Below are positions 18,201-25,446 of a stretch of 64,000 nt of DNA, piece by piece. Below the pieces are notes generated by a model that ran no database searches, was not told the DNA's origin, and saw only the letters and a program-made list of their open reading frames with translations. Origin of the DNA: Planctomycetota bacterium (GTDB lineage Bacteria > Planctomycetota > Planctomycetia > Pirellulales > Pirellulaceae); assembly GCA_017303505.1 (NCBI GenBank), contig JAFLCP010000001.1, positions 62,001 to 126,000 on the forward strand, in the 5' to 3' direction. The position numbers were made by a program, and so were the translations under genes. Position 1 is the first letter of the stretch. Each line of letters starts with the position of its first letter.

Positions 18201-18604
18201 AAAACCTGCTCAAGAAAGATCATCCCGATTTGATCGACGGCCAATTGGAACAAATGTGGTTCCAACATCAGGTCGGACAAGCAGCGCGTCAAATCATCGA
18301 TGAGAAATCAAGCAAGTTGGGCGATTGTGGTGGAATGCGTCGCTTGATCTTGGCAGCCCCCGTATCACAAAGCTGCGTATTAGCTCGCGGTAGCTGGCGC
18401 GATCAAATGGAACTACCCATCTCCATCGTGAGTGCCCCGGTTGAAGAAAAATTATTGGGTGCCGAACTCGAACAACTCGACTTACCTGAGATTTGCGTTC
18501 GCATGTGGGGGCATTCCGCCGAACTGAACTCATTGGTGGATCGCATGTACTCGCGAACCGATACCGAATGGGCTCCGTTGCCCCCCCCAGCCCCAGCCCA
18601 ATAA
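15272..18604 (+). CDS. Ser/Thr protein kinase fused to a tubulin/FtsZ-like domain
   Basis: Residues about 15-270 form a complete Hanks-type kinase: glycine loop GSGGYGEV (24-31), K45 in AVKIV, HLDVKPGN (H140, D142, K144, N147), DFG with D159, and an APE motif. After a linker the chain enters a tubulin-like fold: FIGLGGVGCQVL with G344 as first glycine of the loop, and the tubulin signature SAHGGTGSA with GGTGSA at 495-500. Such a domain binds GTP and can polymerise. A charged coiled coil follows (about 790-880), then a C-terminal region ending in a proline-rich tail. The length of 1110 residues suits fusion of a kinase with the large bacterial tubulin-like family (Pfam calls it Tubulin like). 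A GAGGTAAGAAG box precedes the ATG. It is cytoplasmic and follows the AAA ATPase gene by 31 bp. Confidence 0.85.
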   Translation: MTTTLEIHPDVEILPGYRLIRKIGSGGYGEVWLCDAPGGLKKAVKIVYGTLDEERASSEMRSLQRIREVKHPFILSLERIEVIDGHLMIVTELAESSLYDQFQAYCLQGMNGIPRDRLIGYLRDTAEALDFLSLKHDLQHLDVKPGNLLLVADRVKLADFGVVKSLSEKQHSCIGGLTPSYAAPEMFDGRAGRHSDQYSLAIMYYELLTGRLPFDGSSMAQLATQHLHHKPNLELIPDAEQAILHRALSKDPSQRFPSCSEFIDKLAHADQTFGSSETTSRTTSDSENTPRAFAPKRRLIARGSTNVDHKQSTVLVQKKPVKNSPALPDSVIGTWRQSPSLFIGLGGVGCQVLAQLRSVFLESDAPTDHTHWLLIDTSSDGLKAGSENPDIAFDDHEKLLIPLRDAHYYRETKTDTFETISRRWLYNIPRSQNTGGARPLGQVALLDHQSSIAAALAESLDYLLQYQQTAHSDDDEGKSNHSRKLRIYLVTSAHGGTGSAIFCDIGFALRNLLEELKITDYQILGIVSAAASSSDPKELIPSAASVAFFRELKHYFDTNNEYYGLTQKPFYGSPEAVADRKPPVDQVYCFANDRLSSRDALAETIHQMAQLMIVDSSTNIGRALDISRNTPPTGKTNSPTPWLRTISFHPCSVDFKNRLSDIVQSCIADYCRKWFPLGLRSDSNGKNTISFEKDPTRTTGVISESEEYLTELSHNLEQLLADLRLSGEAWLHNCSNSIRALYPRSRNPFEEPIAPIVESLFRTMIDGCSTRSRLSSMPCKINLGLLTGLHIQAKKLEEMLRRSKQRHEQDLDALKLLDTENDASKKKGIQAEQEVSQSQLVDVSRKLQLTILRYDASIRILESLIQKLEEPLQQGRRRMGKLHRSWSSWPSLLPEQGAGSLLEDLESDALGMKLAPFVDEIRRYVYSALRSVSTHVVLGDKEAEQISGASEGAALVKLLEFDPDLAFDFSKILFAMENLLKKDHPDLIDGQLEQMWFQHQVGQAARQIIDEKSSKLGDCGGMRRLILAAPVSQSCVLARGSWRDQMELPISIVSAPVEEKLLGAELEQLDLPEICVRMWGHSAELNSLVDRMYSRTDTEWAPLPPPAPAQ

Positions 18605-18729
18605 CAAGTTTAGGCTCCTCGCGTTGCTATGAACTCTGTCCGTTTTAGGCGCGCAAAGCGGGCGAATTTGTTCGAATTTTCGCATCTTTCGCCTGGCCAT
18701 ACCCCAGAATAGGCAACTACGGTACACCC

Positions 18730-18758
18730 TAGACAAAGGGACGGGTAGTTGGGATACT
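18730..18758 (+). promoter_or_regulatory. Probable promoter of tRNA-Leu
   Basis: TAGACA (18730-18735) and GATACT (18753-18758) are spaced by 17 bases, and the expected start falls a few bases before the mature tRNA 5' end at 18772. Confidence 0.45.
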
Positions 18759-18771
18759 TATCGCATTCAGC

Positions 18772-18858
18772 GGCCGGGTGGCGGAATAGGCAGACGCACA
18801 GGACTTAAAATCCTGTGACCCGTTAAGGGTCGTACGGGTTCGACCCCCGTCCCGGCTA
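18772..18858 (+). tRNA. tRNA-Leu (UAA)
   Basis: A class II tRNA of 87 bases with a long variable arm (TGACCCGTTAAGGGTCG), an anticodon loop ACTTAAAAT giving UAA, and a T arm GGGTTCGACCC. The acceptor is GGCCGGG against CCCGGCT with discriminator A73, giving a G1-U72 first pair as in the other tRNA of the window. U8 is in place and no CCA is encoded. Its 3' end is 5 bp from the stop of the convergent gene. Confidence 0.95.
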
Positions 18859-18863
18859 CTGAA

Positions 18864-19475
18864 TTATCTCAAAGCTGCTTTAAGCTCAGCCTGGATCTCC
18901 GCGATCTTTTCGGCGTTCAATTCGGAAGAGTCTACTTCCTGAGCATATTGAATAAGCCCGCGTAGCTTCATTTCATCCGGCACAATCAGCATCACCACTG
19001 TATCGTTCTTACCTCGAAAGACGCCTATCGACTTCATTGCTCGAGTGACTTGCGTTTTGTCGGGAATGCGAATGAGAGCTCCCGTTGAGATGGCCTCAAC
19101 CTTTCGATCTTCAGCGAATTTCTTTAGATCCGAAAGCGTCTGTTCCCATGTAGCATCATCGGGTGTCGGATTGTTTTCATGACTGACCATCCAAAACGAC
19201 CACTTCAAACGCGGTTCATTTTTTACGAGATCATTGAGGGAAACAACTAAGTCACGTTGCGAATCATTGATACTGCGAGTGAAGATCGCGATCTTGCATT
19301 CATCGCGTTTGTAAAGTGTCGGACAAATCTCAGATTGTTGTTCCAAGATGGGCCCCGATACAAAATGCCCCACGATGCTCATCGGAGCACGAGAACCAAT
19401 CTTCAAAGGTTCATCTGCATGAGCCGTGCAGACGCAAAGCAACAATACTAGCTTCAATGTTATCAGGCGCGCCAT
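18864..19475 (-). CDS. Exported thioredoxin-like fold protein, function unknown
   Basis: Starting at the ATG at 19475, which has a GGAGAG box seven bases upstream, the protein has 203 residues. It opens with a clear signal peptide (ARLITLKLVLLLCVCTAHA). The mature part has IAIFTRSINDSQRDLVVSL followed by a KLKWSFWMVSHEN-like strand and helix pattern (here RLKWSFWMVSHEN). This recalls a family of planctomycete thioredoxin-fold proteins that lack the CxxC active site; the only cysteines after the signal peptide (in EICPTLYKRDEC) are eleven residues apart. It is probably periplasmic and not an ordinary disulfide reductase. The alternative start at 19544 would place the signal sequence internally and is rejected. 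It stands alone, convergent with tRNA-Leu. Confidence 0.6.
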   Translation of the reverse strand: MARLITLKLVLLLCVCTAHADEPLKIGSRAPMSIVGHFVSGPILEQQSEICPTLYKRDECKIAIFTRSINDSQRDLVVSLNDLVKNEPRLKWSFWMVSHENNPTPDDATWEQTLSDLKKFAEDRKVEAISTGALIRIPDKTQVTRAMKSIGVFRGKNDTVVMLIVPDEMKLRGLIQYAQEVDSSELNAEKIAEIQAELKAALR

Positions 19476-19612
19476 ATTTCTCTCCTTCAGAAAACGTCCA
19501 GTCTTCCGTGGAGTATATCGAAGCCCGACCTTCGCCAACAACATGAATTACGGCATTTAGTAGGTGCTGTTACATACTCGTTACATGCTTTGTATTGTCA
19601 ACGAATTCGTCC

Positions 19613-19747
19613 CCTAGCCTCCGCTGTTGCTATGGATAAGAAGCCCAGCTGCCGTGCAACTCGTGCTCGTAATCGTAATCGGCGGGCTTTCGAATCAAAC
19701 GTAGCGTAACCTAGCCTCCGCTGCGCTACGGCTACGGGTTAAACGAT
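19613..19747. repeat. Dispersed GTTTAACCCGTAGC...GGCTAGGT element (one full, one partial copy)
   Basis: A full 39-bp copy lies at 19709-19747 in the reverse direction, and a truncated one (CCTAGCCTCCGCTG) at 19613-19626. Further copies are at 27568-27606, 47484-47522 and, in variant form, 36694-37094. All lie between genes. This region, 19476-19781, holds no other feature that I can see. Confidence 0.85.
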
Positions 19748-19781
19748 CCGGATCGAGTCGTGAGTGGACGGGGGCGAACAC

Positions 19782-20549
19782 TCAGTAATCAAGGCTGGCC
19801 CCACCGTCGGCGATGATACCTTGCCCAGTGATGAAACTTGAGTCGGTGGTGGCTAAAAACAAACATATCGACCCCATCTCACGGGGACTGGCCATGCGTC
19901 CCAGCGGTTGCAGTTCGGCGATTCGCTGCAAGGCCGATTGTGGGTCTGCCAAAGAGGAGGCCCAAGCTCTCATCAAAGGTGTATCCACATTGCTTGGCAA
20001 AACGGCGTTCACCCGTACTCCAAACGGTGCGAGTTCAAGAGCCAGAGCTTTGGTGAAACTCAATTGCGCACCTTTTGTCGCTGCATAGGCACAGGAATTC
20101 TTTTGGCCCAATACGGCTGTCATAGAACTGATGTTGACGATGGTACCTTGCGTCCGCTTGATTGAATCGATCACCGCCATCGATGCAACGTAGGTGCTCA
20201 CAAAATTGATTTTGAGCAAATCGACTACTTCATCGGCATTCGTTTTCTCAATCGGTGTATCAGGTGGATGTACTCCGGCGTTGTTGATCAAGCAATCGAC
20301 ACGATCAAAATGATTGATGGCCAATGCCATGGTGTTGGATAGTTGAGTCAAATCGCCTACATCACACGCATAGGCCGCAGCCGAGTTGCGACGTTTGTGA
20401 TTGAGACCTCCAGCTACTTCTTCAGCGCTGCGATGATCGCGATCCAGAATAATGACCTTGGCACCTTCATCGTGGAACACTTCAACGCAACCGAGTCCAA
20501 TTCCTTTGGCACCGCCCGTCACAATGACCACTTTGTTTTCAAATCGCAT
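19782..20549 (-). CDS. Short-chain dehydrogenase/reductase (SDR family)
   Basis: This is a classical SDR of 255 residues. It has the cofactor loop TGGAKGIG near residue 10, a CINNAGVHPP (NNAG) motif, the catalytic Ser in IVNISSMTA and YAATK carrying the catalytic Tyr and Lys, plus the usual C-terminal GQGIIADGGASLDY. It is expected to reduce or oxidise an alcohol/ketone with NAD(P); the acidic residue in VIILDRDHR at the end of the second strand suggests NAD. The ATG at 20549 follows a GAGG box and is preferred over an in-frame TTG at 20570. A hydrolase gene lies 49 bp upstream on the same strand, so the two may form an operon. The substrate is unknown. Confidence 0.92.
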   Translation of the reverse strand: MRFENKVVIVTGGAKGIGLGCVEVFHDEGAKVIILDRDHRSAEEVAGGLNHKRRNSAAAYACDVGDLTQLSNTMALAINHFDRVDCLINNAGVHPPDTPIEKTNADEVVDLLKINFVSTYVASMAVIDSIKRTQGTIVNISSMTAVLGQKNSCAYAATKGAQLSFTKALALELAPFGVRVNAVLPSNVDTPLMRAWASSLADPQSALQRIAELQPLGRMASPREMGSICLFLATTDSSFITGQGIIADGGASLDY

Positions 20550-20598
20550 CACATACCTCGAATATCGCAACGGAAAGACTCATTGGATGAACTACACA

Positions 20599-21411
20599 TT
20601 ATCGTAAACCCGCCTGAGCGAGCAACCACTGAAGAGCTGGCCGCATCTCATCTTCGGGTATTTCCGCCATTCGTAAGGCATGATCGGCCCCGGGAATTTC
20701 CAAGATTTTGAGCGGACCCGAATATTTTTCGGCGATTCGTCTTTGCAAGTTAGGGGGAACCACCGTATCTGCCAGCGATGTCACCAACAAGGCAGGTGTA
20801 GTGACTTGCGAGGCGATAGAGATCGTTCGCAGTGAAGGAGGAATCGAACTCGCTATAAAACTCCCACCGCTCCACAAATTCCACCAGCGATTGTAGCGTG
20901 GCATTAACTCAGGCAAAGATGGCGGATTGCAAAGAACGATTCCAGCCACTTTGCGTTGAGTGCACAAGTGAATCGACAGTGCACCTCCTAAACTTGTTCC
21001 CATCGCAAACAAGGGGACTTTCGTCCAACCTAAACTTTGCTCAACAGCGTCGACCACTAGAGGCAACAAGTCAGCAGCTAACTTAAGATTCGCTTCACCT
21101 TCGCTTTGACCATAGCCAGGGGGATTCCAGGTAAGCACGGCCGTCTTGGTTGGTAGATACTCCGCAGGAAAAGAAGTCCCCTTTTCTGCCCGACCAGTAG
21201 AACCCGGTATCTTGAGAAACCAGATATCGGGTGGTGACTCGCCGATGGATTGAGTCGAGCAGAACAACTCCTGTTTTAAACCACGCACCTCGACGACAAG
21301 CCGTTGCAAGTGCGCCGCATCAAGAGGATTGCGAGTCGGCTTCATGATCAGCCGACTCGCGAAACGAATTCTCCAAGCAGTCCACGCTCCAAAAAACTGT
21401 GCTCCAAACAA
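20599..21411 (-). CDS. Alpha/beta hydrolase
   Basis: The nucleophile elbow GTSLGG, the oxyanion region TWNPPGYGQSEGE, a late Asp (SLADTVVPP) and a His (GADHALRMAE) form the usual alpha/beta hydrolase set. The closest general type is a serine esterase or lipase-like family with a lysophospholipase-style GYGxSxG strand. The frame opens with TTG at 21411, and this start is supported by AAAGGAG seven bases upstream; the first in-frame ATG, at 21345, has no ribosome site. The N-terminus from the TTG start is weakly hydrophobic (FGAQFFGAWTAWRIRFAS), possibly a membrane-associated or signal segment. It lies upstream of the SDR gene on the same strand. The substrate is unknown. Confidence 0.87.
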   Translation of the reverse strand: MFGAQFFGAWTAWRIRFASRLIMKPTRNPLDAAHLQRLVVEVRGLKQELFCSTQSIGESPPDIWFLKIPGSTGRAEKGTSFPAEYLPTKTAVLTWNPPGYGQSEGEANLKLAADLLPLVVDAVEQSLGWTKVPLFAMGTSLGGALSIHLCTQRKVAGIVLCNPPSLPELMPRYNRWWNLWSGGSFIASSIPPSLRTISIASQVTTPALLVTSLADTVVPPNLQRRIAEKYSGPLKILEIPGADHALRMAEIPEDEMRPALQWLLAQAGLR

Positions 21412-21461
21412 TACACTTCTCCTTTGATTGAAGGTATTACATGAAACACGGAGACCGAAGA

Positions 21462-23516
21462 CTAGTGGACACGTTGCCCTGGCTTCGCACCGCTATCAGG
21501 GCTCAAGAGATAGACTTCTGCTCCACCTTCACCAGCGGCAGCGACCATCCCTTCGCTCAATCCGAATTTCATTTGTCGAGGTTGCAAATTGGCCACGATG
21601 ATGACCAATCGACCAACAAGATCTTCTGGTTTGTACGCCGCCTTAATTCCCGCAAACACAGTGCGCACTGCATCACCACCCATGGAAACGGTGAGCTTCA
21701 AAAGCTTGCGAGCTTCTGGCACTTCATCTGCAGCGATGATGCGAGCGACACGCAAATCCACTTTCACGAAATCATCGATGGTGCATGTTTCCGCAAGTGG
21801 CTCTTTTTGAAGCGGTTCACCGGAATCGTTCCACTGCGATCCAGTCGCTGGAGTTGCAGCGGCAGGTTCTGTTGTTTCAGCTGGCTTGCTTTCTTCGATC
21901 ATCTTTTCAATATCCTCTTTCTTCACACGTTGCATCATGTGTGTAAACGTTGAAACTTTAGTACCCAACAGCGGTTGCTTCGCTTGATTCCAAGATGTGA
22001 TGGGATCATTGAGCAACTCGCCGCATTGTTTGGCTAACTTCGGCAATACGGGGGCCAAGTAAATGGCCAGTTGCCGGAACAGATTTAAAGCGACCGTGCA
22101 CACTTCCTGCAGTCGGACAGCATTATTGGGATCTTTATTGAGAACCCAAGGCTGAGCATGTTCGACATAAGGATTAGCTCGATCCGCTAGTTCCATAATG
22201 ATTCGCATCGCTTTAGCATAATCGCCACCCTCGTATGCCGCAGCAATCTCAGCTCCCGCTTCGACACCTGCAGCAAACAAACCTTGGTCGTCAGGATATT
22301 GTGCACTGAGGCCCGAAGCTTGCGCGAACTTCGCCGTTCGACTGGCCAAGTTCACCACCTTACCGACCAAGTCCGCGTTGACCTTATCGACGAACTCTTC
22401 CAAATTCAAATCGAGATCATCTAATCGCGGACCAAGCTTGCTCGCATAGTAGTATCGCAAGAAAGCTGGATCTAAATGATTGAGATACGTTGCCGCTTTG
22501 ACAAATGTCCCCTTACTCTTGGACATCTTCTCACCACCCACGGTGAGAAAGCCGTGAATGTGCACTTGCTTGGGCAAGTTGTAGCCTGCCGTTTTCAACA
22601 TACCAGGCCAGAACAAGGTATGGAAATAGGTAATGTCTTTACCGATGAAATGATGGATCTCGGTCTCACCGTTGCGCCACCAATCATCGAGCTTTTCATT
22701 GTTGAGTTTGCACCACTGAGCGGTACTAGCAACGTATCCAATGGGAGCATCAAACCAGACGTACCAGTAATTGCCTGGGGCGTCGGGAATCTCAAAACCA
22801 AAGTAAGGAGCAGGTCGCGAAACATCCCAGTTGCGCAGCTCTTTACCCAAGAAATGTCCCTTGAGATAGTTGGCGACTTCCGTTTGAAGTGCGCCACTGG
22901 TTTGCGTCCAATGCGTCAGAAACTCTCGCAACGGCTCCAGTTGGACGAACAAATGTTTGGCGCTGCGAATCTCGGGCGTAGCTCCCGAGAGCGTACTTAC
23001 TGGATCGATCAAATCGGCCGGTGTGTACGTCGCACCACACTTATCGCAATTATCTCCGTATTGATTGGGGGCTTTGCAGTTGGGGCAAGTCCCCTTCACA
23101 AAACGATCTGCCAAAAAGACTCCCGCTTGCGGATCAAACAATTGGCTGACATCTTCCTCGATGACCAATCCCGCTTGTCGCAACGAAGCCCAAATTTTAT
23201 CGCAGAGCTCTTTGTTTTCAGGACAGTTTGTACTGCCGTAGTGACTGAACTCGATATCGAAATGCCGAAAATCGTTTTCGTGAGCCGTCTTGCTTTCGGC
23301 AATAATCTCTTCCTCTGTTCGCCCCTCTTGGCGAGCTCGAATCATGATCGCGGTGCCGTGCGTATCATCGGCGCAAATAAAGATGCAACGATGACCTTGA
23401 AGCTTTTGAAAACGCACCCAGATGTCGGTCTGGATGTACTCAACCAAGTGGCCAATGTGAATCGGGCCATTGGCATAAGGAAGTGCAGCGGTAACTAAAA
23501 TGCGTCTTGGAGTCAT
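21462..23516 (-). CDS. metG: Methionyl-tRNA synthetase
   Basis: This protein of 684 residues charges tRNA-Met with methionine. HIGH is at 20-23, a zinc-binding knuckle (CPNC...CDKC) follows in the connective domain, KMSKS is at about 330-334, and the anticodon-binding helical domain comes after it. The last 105 or so residues are the tRNA-binding (Trbp111/EMAP-like) module, opening with [17 protein letters not shown] and joined by an Ala/Thr/Pro-rich linker. The ATG at 23516 starts exactly where the MetRS catalytic fold begins; the open frame upstream of it has no family match. The gene stands alone, divergent from the thioredoxin-trypsin fusion gene. Confidence 0.98.
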   Translation of the reverse strand: MTPRRILVTAALPYANGPIHIGHLVEYIQTDIWVRFQKLQGHRCIFICADDTHGTAIMIRARQEGRTEEEIIAESKTAHENDFRHFDIEFSHYGSTNCPENKELCDKIWASLRQAGLVIEEDVSQLFDPQAGVFLADRFVKGTCPNCKAPNQYGDNCDKCGATYTPADLIDPVSTLSGATPEIRSAKHLFVQLEPLREFLTHWTQTSGALQTEVANYLKGHFLGKELRNWDVSRPAPYFGFEIPDAPGNYWYVWFDAPIGYVASTAQWCKLNNEKLDDWWRNGETEIHHFIGKDITYFHTLFWPGMLKTAGYNLPKQVHIHGFLTVGGEKMSKSKGTFVKAATYLNHLDPAFLRYYYASKLGPRLDDLDLNLEEFVDKVNADLVGKVVNLASRTAKFAQASGLSAQYPDDQGLFAAGVEAGAEIAAAYEGGDYAKAMRIIMELADRANPYVEHAQPWVLNKDPNNAVRLQEVCTVALNLFRQLAIYLAPVLPKLAKQCGELLNDPITSWNQAKQPLLGTKVSTFTHMMQRVKKEDIEKMIEESKPAETTEPAAATPATGSQWNDSGEPLQKEPLAETCTIDDFVKVDLRVARIIAADEVPEARKLLKLTVSMGGDAVRTVFAGIKAAYKPEDLVGRLVIIVANLQPRQMKFGLSEGMVAAAGEGGAEVYLLSPDSGAKPGQRVH

Positions 23517-23756
23517 GCGGCTCAAAATTGATGGGAACTGGAAAATTCGCCTGAAAGTGGCCTGAATTGTAACAAAATAGACTCGATTCGTAGGAGGTGG
23601 TTCGGCTTTGATAGCAAGCCAAACGGGCAAAATAGTCGAAAAGTTGATCTTGTAAAAATTTCAAAAACGCCGCACACTGTTTTTTCGATTGGGCAAGGAT
23701 GCCTAAATGATCCTACGCAGAGTGCGACTGACTATTGGAATCCAAGGAGGGATCCC

Positions 23757-25175
23757 ATGTTCTCTTTACCAGCTTGGCTATTGCTATCTACCTTAGTCGC
23801 TGCACCTTCCGACGTAGAGCTGGTGGTCTTTATGGCCCAGGGCTGTCCCCATTGCCAACAGCTTCGGCCTGAACTGGATGAATTGCGAACCGCCGGCTAT
23901 CGGATTCAGGAAGTCGATGCCTTAGCCAACCGTTCTGTCGCTTCAGAATGGAAGGTAGAAAGCGTCCCAACACTGGTCATTTTGCGTGGGCAAAAAGAAG
24001 TGGACCGTGTCGTCGGTCGACTTACTAAGACAGACTTGCTAAAGCGACTTTCAACGGATCCAACGCCCGCTGTCAATCCATTTGCGACCCAAGCCCCCAC
24101 GCGTTCCATCGGTTCCATTTCCGATACTCCCGCGGCCACCGATGATCGTTTGCGAAACCTAAATCGCGAATCGTCTGTCGTACCAGCCTCGGTCAACGTC
24201 CCCAGCCCGGCGTTCAATGGGGCGACCACCGCTTCCCTAACCCCATCTCGCCCATCCGATCCAGCTTCATTGACGACGACGGGCTTTGAACGGCTGAATT
24301 CACCTCGAGAATTTCCAAACTTGAATCAACAACCTCGCGTGGTCCCTATCGATCCCGCCCTCGCAAAACAAAAGGCGTTAGCTGCCACGGTCCGTTTGCG
24401 CATTGAATCAGAGACGATGCAATCCAATGGAACGGGTACCGTCATTTGGGCAGCAAATGGTGAAGCTCTCATCATCACTTGCGGTCATATCTTCCGCGAC
24501 ATGAAGAACACCGACCAATTATTTATCGACTTTTATCGAGATGGGAATTGGGTCAACGTTCCCGGCCAAGTCCTGCAGTTTTACGCCGACAAACATGACA
24601 TCGGCATGGTGAAATGCGCATTGCCATTCGAAGTTGAAGCTATTGGAATCAACTATTCCGAACCTTTAGCCGTTGGCTCCACCGTCTTCAGCATCGGTTG
24701 CGATCGCGGCACTCCTCCCAACATCAAAGAAAGCCAAATCACCGCCTTAAATCGATACTTGGGCGAACCCAATATCGAAGCAGCTGGTGCTCCGGTCGAT
24801 GGACGCAGTGGCGGTGGATTGTTCGATGCCAGTGGTAATCTGATCGGTGTATGCAATGCTGCCGATCATCAAGACAATGAAGGTATTTACGCAGGACAAG
24901 GCCAAATCGTTTACCAACTTCAAGCGTTGGCAATCTCCATCCCATCCGCAACTTCAACATCATCCCCTCGCTTCGCTCAACTGGAGACGACGCGCGGACA
25001 GAACGAGTGGCTTCCAGAAACTCCCGCGAAGAGCACACCTGAGACTAAGGACTCGGCCGAAGTCATCATGATTGTTCGCGATGGCAAGAATCCACCACGT
25101 GAAGTTCGTGTTGCTCAACCAACTCCTGAACTATTGAAATGGATTGAGCAACAATCGGTTGGGATGCAGCCCTAA
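23757..25175 (+). CDS. Exported thioredoxin-like / trypsin-like serine protease fusion
   Basis: A short signal peptide (FSLPAWLLLSTLVAAP) leads into a thioredoxin fold with active site C30-P-H-C33 and the conserved cis-proline strand VESVPTLVILR. After a Pro/Ser/Thr-rich linker comes a chymotrypsin-fold protease: H244 in TCGHIF, D281 in KHDIGMVKC and S351 in DGRSGGGLF. The usual GDSGGP is altered to GRSGGG, but the catalytic serine is kept. The start has an ideal AAGGAGG box. The product should act in the periplasm or outside, where the thioredoxin part could reduce, bind or position the substrate of the protease. The pairing is unusual; the substrate is unknown. A hairpin lies right after the stop codon. 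Confidence 0.85.
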   Translation: MFSLPAWLLLSTLVAAPSDVELVVFMAQGCPHCQQLRPELDELRTAGYRIQEVDALANRSVASEWKVESVPTLVILRGQKEVDRVVGRLTKTDLLKRLSTDPTPAVNPFATQAPTRSIGSISDTPAATDDRLRNLNRESSVVPASVNVPSPAFNGATTASLTPSRPSDPASLTTTGFERLNSPREFPNLNQQPRVVPIDPALAKQKALAATVRLRIESETMQSNGTGTVIWAANGEALIITCGHIFRDMKNTDQLFIDFYRDGNWVNVPGQVLQFYADKHDIGMVKCALPFEVEAIGINYSEPLAVGSTVFSIGCDRGTPPNIKESQITALNRYLGEPNIEAAGAPVDGRSGGGLFDASGNLIGVCNAADHQDNEGIYAGQGQIVYQLQALAISIPSATSTSSPRFAQLETTRGQNEWLPETPAKSTPETKDSAEVIMIVRDGKNPPREVRVAQPTPELLKWIEQQSVGMQP

Positions 25176-25179
25176 TGTA

Positions 25180-25258
25180 GTGCGGGCGTCCTCGCCCGCA
25201 CTGTAAAAATCAGCGTCCTCGCCCGCATAGCAACAAGCAGCGTCATCGCCCGCACTGT
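25180..25258. repeat. Hairpin repeat GTGCGGGCGtcctCGCCCGCAC with two partial copies
   Basis: A perfect 9-bp stem with a 4-nt loop starts 5 bases after the protease stop. Two further copies of its right half (CGTCCTCGCCCGCA and CGTCATCGCCCGCACTG) follow at about 25214 and 25241. There is no T tract, so it may pause or stabilise the transcript and need not terminate it. Confidence 0.75.
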
Positions 25259-25368
25259 CTTGATTTACTAATTCTCGATCGATGACGTTATTATTGCGCA
25301 CGAGAGCAGGCCGAAGGCCCACTCTACATACGCCAACGCGCTTTCGAGGTCGAGTGAAGACGAGCTGA

Positions 25369-25446
25369 AACGATCGGGGACGATCGTGCTACGTCAGGCA
25401 CAACGATCGGGGACGATCGTGCTACGAGTGGGACGATCGTTCTACA
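25369..25446. repeat. Threefold repeat of ACGATCGGGGACGATCGTGCTAC
   Basis: Two nearly full copies (from 25370 and 25403) and one shortened copy (from 25431) are seen. Each full unit folds as ACGATC / GATCGT. The last copy overlaps the ftsH stop codon at 25442-25444. Confidence 0.75.

Noticed and set aside
22476-23498. 340-codon plus-strand frame opposite metG
   Set aside because: Lies entirely in the shadow of a well supported metG and shows no domain features.
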